In this document: piece by piece, positions 9,704 to 18,761 of the stretch
Numbering within the stretch: position 1 is the stretch's first letter
Layout of the letters: each line of letters starts with the position of its first letter
Source: an archaeon
GTDB taxonomy: Archaea; Thermoproteota; Nitrososphaeria; Nitrososphaerales; Gagatemarchaeaceae
Length of the DNA: 64,000 nucleotides
Reading direction: 5' to 3'
Assembly (NCBI GenBank): GCA_021796515.1
Contig: JAKACC010000001.1
Span: forward strand, 1 to 64,000
Translations under genes and position numbers: made by a program
The notes under the pieces: model-generated
Told to the model about the DNA's origin: nothing
Seen by the model: only the letters and a program-made list of their open reading frames with translations
Databases searched by the model: none

Positions 9704-10684
9704 ATGGCCGTCGTAGCGCACCCCCCCGCAGACGGCGCCCGCCGGGGAAGGGCGCTGCCATACGCCGCCGCCCTTTTCACCACCGTCCTGTGGTCTTCGT
9801 CCTACGTCCTGATAAAAGAGGGCGTCTCCGAGATACCCCCGCTCTACTTTGCGACGCTGAGATACGGCCTCGCGTTCCTCATCCTCCTCGCCGCCGACCT
9901 GGCGCTATCCCGGCGAGGCAGAAGCCAGCCCCCTCTCGGGAGACGGAAGGGCTTCCTGTTGGTGGCAGCGGGGGTCAGCGGATACACCATCGCCCAGGGG
10001 CTCCAGTACGTGGGGCTCTACTACCTCCCCGCGGTCACGACAAGCTTCCTCCTGAACTTCAACCCCATGTTCGTCCTCCTCCTCGGGGTGGGCCTCCTGG
10101 GAGAGAGGGTCACGCCGGCCCAGCTGTTGGGGTTCGGCCTCGCGATCCTGGGCGCCTTCGCCTTCTTCAGCGAGAACGTCGCCTGGGGAGGCCAGGTCTT
10201 CGGCGTCGCGGTGGTGGTCGCTTCGGGGGTCGGGTGGGCGATATACATGGTCGCGGTCAGGTCCTTCTACGGTCCGCACGGCCTGAGCCCGCTCAGGCTG
10301 ACCACCGTGACGATGGGGGTCGGGGTGGCCGGCATGGTGGTCCTCACGGCGGCATCCGGCCAGTACGCGCCCCTGACCCTCGACGGAGCGCTCACGGTGG
10401 TCTGGCTTGCTTCGGCGAACACGGCCTTCGCCTTTGTCCTCTGGAACTGGTCTCTGAAGGCGATACCAGCTTATGAGCTGACGATACTTCAGGACCTGAT
10501 GCTGGTCGAGATCGCTCTGTTCGCCCTCTTCTTCCTGGGGGAGTCCATCACCCCGGTGATGGTCGGGGGGATGGGGATGGTCCTCGCCGGGGTGTTGGTC
10601 GTCCAGCTGAAGGGGAGGCCCCGCTCGGAGGGAGGCCATGATATCGCGGACCGGCGGTCACAGCCGGCCGTCGAGGGCCCTTAG
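9704..10684 (+). CDS. EamA/DMT-family transporter
   Basis: About 10 TM, duplicated EamA repeats: LFTTVLWSSSYVLIKEG... and GVGWAIYMVAVRSFYG. Confidence 0.85.
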   Translation: MAVVAHPPADGARRGRALPYAAALFTTVLWSSSYVLIKEGVSEIPPLYFATLRYGLAFLILLAADLALSRRGRSQPPLGRRKGFLLVAAGVSGYTIAQGLQYVGLYYLPAVTTSFLLNFNPMFVLLLGVGLLGERVTPAQLLGFGLAILGAFAFFSENVAWGGQVFGVAVVVASGVGWAIYMVAVRSFYGPHGLSPLRLTTVTMGVGVAGMVVLTAASGQYAPLTLDGALTVVWLASANTAFAFVLWNWSLKAIPAYELTILQDLMLVEIALFALFFLGESITPVMVGGMGMVLAGVLVVQLKGRPRSEGGHDIADRRSQPAVEGP

Positions 10685-11611
10685 CGAGTCTTCGGCAGAC
10701 GACGCGGGGATCGTCCCCCCGGCTGCGAGCCGGTGCCCTCCCCCCGACCCGCCGTACATGGCGGCCACCTCTGATATCGCCTTCCCCAGGTGCGCCTTGC
10801 AGCGCGAAGTCCCCCGCAGTTCGACCAGGTAACGCGCGCCTGCCGGCGCGAGCGACACCCCCACGGGGACGTCCATCGTCCCGGGGATGAGTTCGGCAAC
10901 GTTCCCCCTGGTCCCCTCAGGGAGGACGACATACGCCAGCCCCCTCAGCTTCCGCCCCCTTTCAGCGATGAGCCGGACGAGCTCCTTCGACCTCCTCAGC
11001 TGGCGAAGCGCGGCCCCCTCAACTCCTTCGATTTCGTGCGGCTCGGCCATCCTCGAGAGCCCTCTGACCACCCCCCGAAGGAAGGCGCCGTCTCCCCTGT
11101 TCGCGAGGACCGCGTTTGACAGGAGGGAAGCCTCCGCGAGGATGTGGAGCCTGTCCGTCCCCTCTATCATCCGTCTGGACATCGGCGAGTCGTCCATCCC
11201 GTCTGTCACGGCGCCCAGCAGAGGCACCTGCCAGGCGGCGGGAGGGAGGGCGCCCATGAAGTTCGCGTAGGTGAGCATGCTCGCGCACTCGCCTTCGTCG
11301 TGCACCAGCTCCACCCCCAGCCCCTCGATGCGCCGCTCGGCCTTCCGGCGGAGGAGATGGTGGTCTACGTAGGTGACGGCCGCCCTGGAGGCGATCGCCC
11401 CGAGCGCTTCGACGAACGGCCCCTCGTCCGAGCCGTCCACCCCCATGTCGCAGAGCACGAGCCTGTCGACCCCCTTCGGGACCCGCCCCAGGTCTGACAG
11501 GAGGGTGTCGTAGTCTGTGAGGAGGAAGTCTCCTCCCGTGGCCGCGACCACCAGAGCGGCCGAGCTCAGCCCGTCGACGTCGCGGGAGTGCGAAATGCAG
11601 AAGGTCTTCGT
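10658..11611 (-). CDS. DHH-family phosphoesterase
   Basis: KTFCISHSRDVDGLSSAALV, LVLCDMGVDG, VTYVDHHLLRR, C-terminal MYGGSGGGHRLAAGG. No ATG/GTG/TTG near the expected start; ACG at 11611 assumed. Confidence 0.85.
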   Translation of the reverse strand, partial: TKTFCISHSRDVDGLSSAALVVAATGGDFLLTDYDTLLSDLGRVPKGVDRLVLCDMGVDGSDEGPFVEALGAIASRAAVTYVDHHLLRRKAERRIEGLGVELVHDEGECASMLTYANFMGALPPAAWQVPLLGAVTDGMDDSPMSRRMIEGTDRLHILAEASLLSNAVLANRGDGAFLRGVVRGLSRMAEPHEIEGVEGAALRQLRRSKELVRLIAERGRKLRGLAYVVLPEGTRGNVAELIPGTMDVPVGVSLAPAGARYLVELRGTSRCKAHLGKAISEVAAMYGGSGGGHRLAAGGTIPASSAEDSLRALDGRL

Positions 11612-11652
11612 GGGCCTGCGGCGCCGGCCCGTGGTCGAGCCCGCGGGGCGGC

Positions 11653-13416
11653 TCAGCCTTTCACCCCCCCGGAGTAGAGCCCCTTCAGGAGGTACCCCTG
11701 GGCGACGATCGACAGGATGATCACGGGTATCGCGAGGATGATCCCCGAGGAGGCGAGCTGGGTCCAGACGTTGTTGCTGATGGTGCCGCCCGTGCTGTCG
11801 GGGTCGAAGAGTATCGCGAACGTCGTGACCGTATTCGACCCCACAGGGGGGAACGTGAAGGAGAACGGGGTCTGCGAGAGGACGAGCGGGAACAGGAGCA
11901 GGTGCCACGAGAAGATGAACGCCACCATGCCGGCGGCTATGAGCCCTGGCCTGGCCAGGGGCATCACGATGGAGATGAAAGAACGAATCCGCGAATACCC
12001 GTCGACCAGGGCGGCCTCCTCGTACTGCCTGGGGAGGGAGCTGTAGAAGTTCGTCATGGTCCAGACTACGAAGGGGACTGTGAACAGGGGCTCGGTGAGT
12101 ATCAGCGCCGTCCATGTGTTGAGCATGCGGAGCCCCACCATCATCGAAAAGATCCCGTAGACGAAGACTATGGACGGGAGGGAGAAGACGTAGATCATGA
12201 TGCCCAGAAGCGCCCGCTTCCGCTCCCTCGCGATGATGTAGGCGGCGGGGGCCGCCAGGAGTATGGTCACCGCCGTGACGGCGCAGGACACGAAGAACGT
12301 CGTGATTATCTCGGGGGACGCCTGGGCCACCGTCTGCAGGAACACCCCCGTGATTATCTTGGTGGGATAGATGATCGGGGGGAGGAGGTAGTCGAGGGAC
12401 TGGGGCCTGAACGCAATCAGGCCCATCCAGTAGACGGGGAAGAGGATGAACACGGAGACGAGGCTGCAGACGAGATACAGGATGTACCTGAAGGGGGCGT
12501 TGAAGGCACGCCGGGAGCCTGGGAGGTGGACCCTCGGCACCCGGAGTCTGGGGAGCCAGGTCCTCCCCCTCCCGTCCTTGGAGGCTCCCAACGTGGTCCT
12601 GACGAGCAGGAGCCCGGGGATGCTGGCGAGGAGCGCGACGAATATGGCCGCGGCGAGCCCCTGAGGCGCGAGGTTGGCGTAGAACATCTCGGCGTATGCG
12701 TAGACCACCATGGTCGCCATGGTGACGGGGGGGACCCCGCCGGCGCCGCTGAGTATGTAGGGGAGGTCGAAGTTCCCGAAGCCGAGTATCATGACCATGA
12801 GGAAGGCGGTGATGACCGCCCCTTTCGCCAGGGGGAGGGCCACGGAGGAGTAGTAGTCCCACATCTCCATGCCGTCGACGGACGCCGCCTCTTTCACCTG
12901 CTTGGGGACGGAGGACAGGCCGGCGAGGATGATGAGGAAGGCCAGGGGGATCGAAGTCCAGACCCCCACCATGGTCAGCGAATAGAGCTGCAGCGCGGGG
13001 CCGAGCCAGTTGATCGCGGGGAGGCCGAGCGACGTCAGGATAGGGTCCAGGGGGCCGTACCCGGGGTTGAACAGGGTCGCCCATATCAGGGCGCTCGCGG
13101 TGAAGGGTATCATGTAGGGGAGGTACGCTATCAGGGATATGGCGCGCTTCGCGCGCCGCCTGCTGTCCACCAGGATAGCGAAGGCCGCGCCGACCAGGAC
13201 GGAGACGACGGCTGTCCCGACCGCGAAGAAGACGGTGTTGTAGACGACCCGCCCGAAGTCGGTCTGGGCGAAGAGCGACACGTAGGACGACAGATTGGAG
13301 GAGGGGGCGGAGAGGGAGACCGACATCGCCAGGGGGACCAGGGCGAAGAAGAACAGGTATGCGACGGCGGGGATGTAGAAGATCCTCTTCGAGAGTGCCG
13401 CGCCGACGCGGGACAG
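11653..13416 (-). CDS. Sugar ABC transporter, fused MalF-like/MalG-like permease
   Basis: Two permease modules, each with an EAA loop (EAASVDGMEMWDYYSSVALPLAKG; EEAALVDGYSRIRSFISIVMPLARPG). TM1 (KRIFYIPAVAYLFFFALVPLAM) lies upstream of the first ATG, so a CTG at 13416 is assumed. Confidence 0.87.
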   Translation of the reverse strand: MSRVGAALSKRIFYIPAVAYLFFFALVPLAMSVSLSAPSSNLSSYVSLFAQTDFGRVVYNTVFFAVGTAVVSVLVGAAFAILVDSRRRAKRAISLIAYLPYMIPFTASALIWATLFNPGYGPLDPILTSLGLPAINWLGPALQLYSLTMVGVWTSIPLAFLIILAGLSSVPKQVKEAASVDGMEMWDYYSSVALPLAKGAVITAFLMVMILGFGNFDLPYILSGAGGVPPVTMATMVVYAYAEMFYANLAPQGLAAAIFVALLASIPGLLLVRTTLGASKDGRGRTWLPRLRVPRVHLPGSRRAFNAPFRYILYLVCSLVSVFILFPVYWMGLIAFRPQSLDYLLPPIIYPTKIITGVFLQTVAQASPEIITTFFVSCAVTAVTILLAAPAAYIIARERKRALLGIMIYVFSLPSIVFVYGIFSMMVGLRMLNTWTALILTEPLFTVPFVVWTMTNFYSSLPRQYEEAALVDGYSRIRSFISIVMPLARPGLIAAGMVAFIFSWHLLLFPLVLSQTPFSFTFPPVGSNTVTTFAILFDPDSTGGTISNNVWTQLASSGIILAIPVIILSIVAQGYLLKGLYSGGVKG

Positions 13417-13417
13417 C

Positions 13418-14476
13418 TCAGGCCCCTTCCTTGCTCAGGACGTGGACTCCCCCCGGATTGACCGAAAACTTCACCTTCCGCCCCGTGGCCATCCCCCTGA
13501 CGTCGTGGGCGATGGCCCTGACCTCCACGCCACCTATGCTCAGGTACACGATGGTCTCGCGCCCTGCGTACTCGAAGGCGGTCGCCTCAGCCTCGTTGGG
13601 CCCCGAGCCGAGGACGAGGCTTTCGGGCCTGATCCCGACCTTGAAGGTCCCGTCAGCGACGCCCCCTAGGGGGAGAGACACGGGGGTCGAAGAGCCCCCC
13701 GAGACCTTGACGTACATGACGTTCAGCGGCGGGCTCCCGATGAACGTGGCCGTGAACTCGTCGGCGGGGGAGGCATAGATCTCCTTCGGCGTCCCTACCT
13801 GGCGGATCCTTCCGTTCCCTATTATGGCGACCCTGTCAGAAATGGAGAGGGCTTCTGACTGGTCGTGGGTCACGTAGATGGTGGTCATGCCGAACTCCCT
13901 CTGCACGTCCTTCAGGAACTTCCGGGCCGAGAACCTCAACTGGGCGTCCAGGTTGGAGAACGGCTCGTCGAGGAGGAAGACGTCCGGGTGCTTGATGAGG
14001 GCCCTGGCGAGGGCGACCCGCTGTTGCTGCCCCCCTGAAATCTGACCGGGCCTCCTTTCCAGGGTCTCGTCTATGCCGAGGCGTCCCGCTATCTCCCTGG
14101 CGTCTTTGAGCGCGTCCTCCTTCTTCATCCCCCTCACCGTCAGAGGAGAAGTGATGTTCTCCATCACGGTCTTGTTGGGATAGAGGGCGTAGTCCTGGAA
14201 GACCATCCCGATGTTCCTCTTCGCAGGGCCCAGGGCGTCTACGGGCCTCGTCCCGATGAAAACATGCCCCGAATCCTGGACCTCGAGCCCCGCGATTATC
14301 CTTAGCAGCGTCGTCTTCCCCGACCCCGAAGGCCCCACAAGAGAGAAGAGCTCCCCGGGGGAGATCTCCAGGTCTACCCCTTCGAATACGGTGAACTTTC
14401 CGAACTTCTTCGTTATGCCTTGTAGCCTTACCCCGGCCGCCCGGGCTTCAGCTCCCGAAAAAAGGTGGGCAGGCAC
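13418..14476 (-). CDS. Sugar ABC transporter ATP-binding protein (MalK/UgpC-like)
   Basis: Walker A GPSGSGKTT, signature ISGGQQQRVALARAL, Walker B VFLLDEPFSNLD, C-terminal TOBE-like region. Confidence 0.92.
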   Translation of the reverse strand: MPAHLFSGAEARAAGVRLQGITKKFGKFTVFEGVDLEISPGELFSLVGPSGSGKTTLLRIIAGLEVQDSGHVFIGTRPVDALGPAKRNIGMVFQDYALYPNKTVMENITSPLTVRGMKKEDALKDAREIAGRLGIDETLERRPGQISGGQQQRVALARALIKHPDVFLLDEPFSNLDAQLRFSARKFLKDVQREFGMTTIYVTHDQSEALSISDRVAIIGNGRIRQVGTPKEIYASPADEFTATFIGSPPLNVMYVKVSGGSSTPVSLPLGGVADGTFKVGIRPESLVLGSGPNEAEATAFEYAGRETIVYLSIGGVEVRAIAHDVRGMATGRKVKFSVNPGGVHVLSKEGA

Positions 14477-14482
14477 CGGCCT

Positions 14483-15922
14483 TCAGCTTACGGCTTTGAG
14501 CCAAGCGGCTGCTGCCGTATCCAGTGCCTGTTGCGCAGATGAGGTGCTGTTGGATGTCCCGGTAAGGAATCCGTACACAGGCTGGTTGAACGCGGGTATC
14601 AGCGTGGAAGAGGTGATGACTAGGTTCGGCGGGTTTGCCCAGCCGACCGCGCCGGTGTTGAACACCTCTTGTATCACGTTCCTTGCCTGCTGCGGGATCG
14701 AAGTGTTGGAGGTGAGGATGGCTGTCGCGGCTCTTGAGATCGGGAACTCGCCTGCCACGGTGTAGATCTTGGCGTTCACCGCGGGGGAGACGAGGTACTG
14801 GATGAAGGCCGCCGCCAGCGCCTTGTTGTTCGAGTACTTGTTGATGGCATAGAAGTCCGTGCCGGTCTCGGCATAGCCGCCCGGAAGCGCGCTGACCGCG
14901 ATGGAGGAGGAGATGTTCTTCGAGCTCAGGAGGGTGGATGCGTCAGCTGTGAACATCAGCGAGCCCCACGACTCGCCCGCCTGCAGCGGGGCGAAGACGG
15001 TGCCGTAGCTCACTGTGGTCCCAGCCGGCTGCGGGTCGTACTGCATCAGGTTGTACATCGTCTGCAGCGCCTGTACCCCGGCGGTGCCGTTGAAAGACGG
15101 AGCCGGTACGCCGCTGGACCCTGCGAAGCCGTTGAACATGATGTTGTAGTTCAGCAGGCCGCCCTGCGGGTTGGACCCGCTGATCGAGGAGTCATGGGCG
15201 TAGTAGTAGCCGAATATGGCCGGGTAGGTGTCTATGATGTCATGGCCTTCGGACCCGTCAGTTATGAGCCCGTACTTCACAGTGTGGGTCTGAGTCACGA
15301 GGAAGTGGTCCACGTCGAGGATCGCCTGCCAGCTTGTCCACGGTGGGCTCATGCTGAACCCGTACTTGCTCTCGAACTGTGCGTTCAGAGCGGCGTTGCT
15401 CAGCAGGGTCTGGTTGTAGAAGATGGTGAAGGTCGAAGTGTCGTACGGCACCCCGATGAGCTCCTTCGTCCCGTTGGCCAGATAGTAGCCCCCGAAGTTG
15501 AGCTGCGGCGCCGGGATGTCCGTGGTGTTCAGGTTAACCAGCCCGTTCAGGTTCGACACGTAGCTGGCGAAGCCCAGCGCGCTGGTCGAAGTGAAGGTGA
15601 TTATGTCATAGGTGGACGACTGTGCCTTCAGCGAGGTGAGCTCGGTTGTGGTGTAGCTGCTGAAGCCCTGCGCCGTCACATGGATGGTGACCCCGGGATG
15701 GGCCGCCATGAACGAACTGGCCGCGTCCTGCAGCCAGGCGTTCGACGGGTCGGTGAACGTGATCACGTTGAGGGACCCGGACAACTGCGCGGAGGTCGTA
15801 GTCTTGGTCGTAGGAGAGTAGTAGGCGATGTAATAGTAGGCTCCCCCTGCGATTACCAGGAGGACCACCACTATTGCCACGCTTGCACCTGTGCTTATTG
15901 CATTTCGGGATTGAACGTCCAT
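14483..15922 (-). CDS. Extracellular solute-binding protein of the sugar ABC transporter
   Basis: N-terminal TM anchor, T-rich linker, then GSLNVITFTDPSNAWLQDAASSFMAAHPGVTIHVT (SBP family 1-like). Same operon as ATPase and permease. Confidence 0.87.
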   Translation of the reverse strand: MDVQSRNAISTGASVAIVVVLLVIAGGAYYYIAYYSPTTKTTTSAQLSGSLNVITFTDPSNAWLQDAASSFMAAHPGVTIHVTAQGFSSYTTTELTSLKAQSSTYDIITFTSTSALGFASYVSNLNGLVNLNTTDIPAPQLNFGGYYLANGTKELIGVPYDTSTFTIFYNQTLLSNAALNAQFESKYGFSMSPPWTSWQAILDVDHFLVTQTHTVKYGLITDGSEGHDIIDTYPAIFGYYYAHDSSISGSNPQGGLLNYNIMFNGFAGSSGVPAPSFNGTAGVQALQTMYNLMQYDPQPAGTTVSYGTVFAPLQAGESWGSLMFTADASTLLSSKNISSSIAVSALPGGYAETGTDFYAINKYSNNKALAAAFIQYLVSPAVNAKIYTVAGEFPISRAATAILTSNTSIPQQARNVIQEVFNTGAVGWANPPNLVITSSTLIPAFNQPVYGFLTGTSNSTSSAQQALDTAAAAWLKAVS

Positions 15923-16035
15923 TATATTCTCGGTGGGCGGTCCTGTTGTCAGTTATTTAAACGGGAAAGGCGGTTGCCCCCATCTGGCGCGACGAGGCAA
16001 AGTGTTCTTAACGACCGCGCCCCCGGCGACCGCGA

Positions 16036-16941
16036 TTGAAAGTCCTGGTCGCGGGGTTCCTCACCATCGACTCGATACAGCTCCCCACCAGGACAGTCGC
16101 CTCGGTGGGCGGGCCCCCTGCGTACGCCGGGCTCATCGCCTCCCGGTTCGGGAACGAAGTCACGCCGCTGACCAAGGTGGGGGCCGACTTCCCCGACGAA
16201 CAGGCGGTCTGGCTGGCCAGGAACGGGGTGCCTCTCAGGGCGTCGGACCGGAGCAGCACCAAGCCCACCACCAGGTTCAGGATAACGGACGCCGGGGGGA
16301 ACAGGGCGCTCTACCTGGCGAGCAGGTGCGAGGACCTTTCCTCTTCGCAGATACCCCCAGAGACGAGGTTCCGCGCCTCCCTCGTGTCCCCCCTCGCCGG
16401 GGAGGTCTCTCCCTCCCTCCTCTCGGAGATATCGGCCCGCTCCGACTTCACGTTTCTTGACCCCCAGGGGCTCATCCGGAGGTTCGGAGAAGGCGGGGAG
16501 GTCTCCTTCGCTCCCCCGAGCGACGGCGCCGCCCTGACGAAGGTGGACGCGGTCAAGATGGACAGGACCGAGGCCCAGATGCTGACCGGTAGGTCGGAGC
16601 CGACGGCGGCGCTCGAGAAGGTCTTCTCCATGGGGGTGCGCAAGGGGATCGTCACCCAGGGAGCGGAATCGTGCTACGTGCTCGACGGCGGGAGGATATA
16701 CAGGGTCTCGGTCCCTCGGGCGCCTGTGCTCGACAGCACGGGAGCCGGGGACATACTGAGCGGCGCGACCGTCTCCTGGTACCTGAAGACAAGGGACTTC
16801 CTCAGGAGCGCATGCTTTGGGATCGCGGCGTCGTCGCTTTCTCTCCACATGATCGCGCTGGCCAAGGTCGACCTCCCCATGAGCGTGGACGGCACGGCCC
16901 AGCGGCTCTTCGCCAACGCCGACCCCGTGGCGGCGGTCTGA
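16036..16941 (+). CDS. PfkB-family carbohydrate/nucleoside kinase
   Basis: MKVLVAGFLTIDSIQL...SVGGPPAYAG...LDSTGAGDILSGATVSWYL. TATA-like CTTAAC about 26 nt before the TTG suggests a leaderless transcript. Confidence 0.88.
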   Translation: MKVLVAGFLTIDSIQLPTRTVASVGGPPAYAGLIASRFGNEVTPLTKVGADFPDEQAVWLARNGVPLRASDRSSTKPTTRFRITDAGGNRALYLASRCEDLSSSQIPPETRFRASLVSPLAGEVSPSLLSEISARSDFTFLDPQGLIRRFGEGGEVSFAPPSDGAALTKVDAVKMDRTEAQMLTGRSEPTAALEKVFSMGVRKGIVTQGAESCYVLDGGRIYRVSVPRAPVLDSTGAGDILSGATVSWYLKTRDFLRSACFGIAASSLSLHMIALAKVDLPMSVDGTAQRLFANADPVAAV

Positions 16942-16947
16942 GGGCGC

Positions 16948-17898
16948 TCACCCCTGCGTGAGGGTGTGCGACACTACCCTGTCCTTCTCTATCTCGCAGA
17001 GGAACCCGTTCAGGTTCCCGAACCCGTAGTCGCTCCCCGGGTTGGCGCAGAGGGTCCGGCCGAGCTTGACCATCCCCCTCGACTCGTGGATGTGGCCGTG
17101 CACCCCGAGGAGGGGCTGGTGCTCTTCTATCTTCTTGCGGACCGCCGAGCTCCCGGCGGATATCATGACCGACTGACCTCCGGCGGTGACGGGCCTGAGC
17201 TCCCCGTCCAGCTTCGGGGCCTTGTCGATGGGGGTGTCGATGGGAGGGACGTGGACGTTGTAGATCGCCGTCGAGGGGTCCTTGACCTCCCTCGCCATCT
17301 GCTCGATCATCCTCTCCAGGTCAGCTTCGTCGACCTCCCTTGGGCTGTCCCAGGGGGTGTGGTTGGTGAACCCCAGGGTGATCATCTCGTGCCCCCCGCC
17401 GATGTCCACCACCTTCCGCTCCGGGTTGACGACGTAGGAGGAGGAGTCGAGGATCTCGTCGATCTCGAAGTAGTCGTCGTTCCCTGGGGATATGTAGCAG
17501 GTTATCCCGGTCCCCTTCAGCCTCTCCTCCGCCAGGCGCATCCACCCCTGTATGCCTTCTCTCATGAGGGACTTGAAGAGGGGGACCTGCAGGTCAGGGT
17601 CCGCCGAGATCTCCTCGGCTTCCTTGGCGTTCGTCAGGAACGGATAGGAGCCGGAGTCCCTTACCGCCTTCATGGTCAGGTCGAGCTCCTCCTTGGAGCG
17701 GATGACCTGCTCCTTTCCGAACGAGCATGTACTGGTTCCGTCCGCCTGGGTGACGATGGGGACGATCATCTTTCCCGTGATGTCTCCGCCCAGTATGAGG
17801 ACGTTGGCGCCGTAGAACTTTCCGGCGTTGATGAACTTGCGGAAGCACCTGTCCGACCCGTGCACGTCAGTCACGAAGAAGAGCGTGGTCTTCGGCGT
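16948..17898 (-). CDS. Calcineurin-like metallophosphoesterase
   Basis: TLFFVTDVHGSD, LILGGDITGK, YISPGNDDYFE, NVHVPP, LGVHGHIHES. Full first strand requires the ACG at 17898. Confidence 0.85.
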   Translation of the reverse strand, partial: TPKTTLFFVTDVHGSDRCFRKFINAGKFYGANVLILGGDITGKMIVPIVTQADGTSTCSFGKEQVIRSKEELDLTMKAVRDSGSYPFLTNAKEAEEISADPDLQVPLFKSLMREGIQGWMRLAEERLKGTGITCYISPGNDDYFEIDEILDSSSYVVNPERKVVDIGGGHEMITLGFTNHTPWDSPREVDEADLERMIEQMAREVKDPSTAIYNVHVPPIDTPIDKAPKLDGELRPVTAGGQSVMISAGSSAVRKKIEEHQPLLGVHGHIHESRGMVKLGRTLCANPGSDYGFGNLNGFLCEIEKDRVVSHTLTQG

Positions 17899-18717
17899 CT
17901 ATCTTTCACCATTGGGGGCCTGTCCGGAGGGCTCCTGCCCGCCGTCCTTGGATATCCTCGAGTCGACCACCTGGACATCAGCCTCGGGGACTTCGTACCA
18001 TTTCACCTTCTCTCCGACCCCCGCCCTCAGCTTCCACTTCATGCTCTTGGGGGCGCCTTCTATCAGGGCCATGAGCTTTTCCGTCCTCTCCTTCAGGAGG
18101 GCGATGCGGGGTCCGTCCAGCCCCGACTTCTCCGCGCTCCCCGCCACCGCGGCCAGGTTGGCTGTGAACGTCTTGTAGATCCCCCAGTCCCCGGCGCAGA
18201 GTCCGGCTATGTACTTCCCGTTCACCATCCCTGAGTCAGTCTCCCCGACGTCATAGTCGGCGAGCATGCAGACCATGTCCTTGAGGTCCTTCTCGTTTAT
18301 TTCGTGTATCTGCAGTTTCGTGGCGAGCATGTCGGCTAGGGGGAGGGTCCCCTTGTCGACCTCGAGCCTGTCCCTGAAGTCCAGCTTGTGCGACATTTCG
18401 AAGACGTCAAGGAAGACGTCGGCGCGCCTCTGGTTGACGAGGTCGTTGAAGATCAGTCTCCTCCTCCCCTGCCATGCGTTGAACATCTCTCTGGGGACAT
18501 AACCCAGCTCCTTGAACAGGGCGCCTATCTCCCTGGACTGCTTCGAGCGGGCCATGAAATCAAGGTCGCGGTAGTCCCTCTTCAGCCTCACGTCGGCGGC
18601 CGACGGGCAGCGGAGCAGGAAGGAGACCCCGCCAAGGAGCCTGAGCACCACCTTCCGCTCCTCGGCGGTCCTGAGAATTCGCCTAGCTTCCCCCGAGGGG
18701 TCCGCGATTGCGGCCAC
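17899..18717 (-). CDS. Nucleotidyltransferase-fold protein (hypothetical)
   Basis: LRLLGGVSFLLRCPS...RDYRDLDFMARSKQ...RRADVFLDVFEMSHKL: a G-G-[ST]...DLDF nucleotidyltransferase-like pattern. Confidence 0.6.
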   Translation of the reverse strand: MAAIADPSGEARRILRTAEERKVVLRLLGGVSFLLRCPSAADVRLKRDYRDLDFMARSKQSREIGALFKELGYVPREMFNAWQGRRRLIFNDLVNQRRADVFLDVFEMSHKLDFRDRLEVDKGTLPLADMLATKLQIHEINEKDLKDMVCMLADYDVGETDSGMVNGKYIAGLCAGDWGIYKTFTANLAAVAGSAEKSGLDGPRIALLKERTEKLMALIEGAPKSMKWKLRAGVGEKVKWYEVPEADVQVVDSRISKDGGQEPSGQAPNGER

Positions 18718-18761
18718 TGGGGCGTCGGAGTCGGAGTGGGTTTGATAATCCTTCCGAGGGG

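Noticed and set aside
10658-13084. 808-aa ORF on the minus strand
   Set aside because: Only the C-terminal ~318 aa is a real protein (DHH). The upstream ~490 aa is an out-of-frame reading of the fused permease gene with Pro/His/Arg-rich nonsense.
11902-13461. 519-aa + strand ORF
   Set aside because: Antisense shadow of the permease gene: Gly/Asp/Glu/His-rich composition with no domain.
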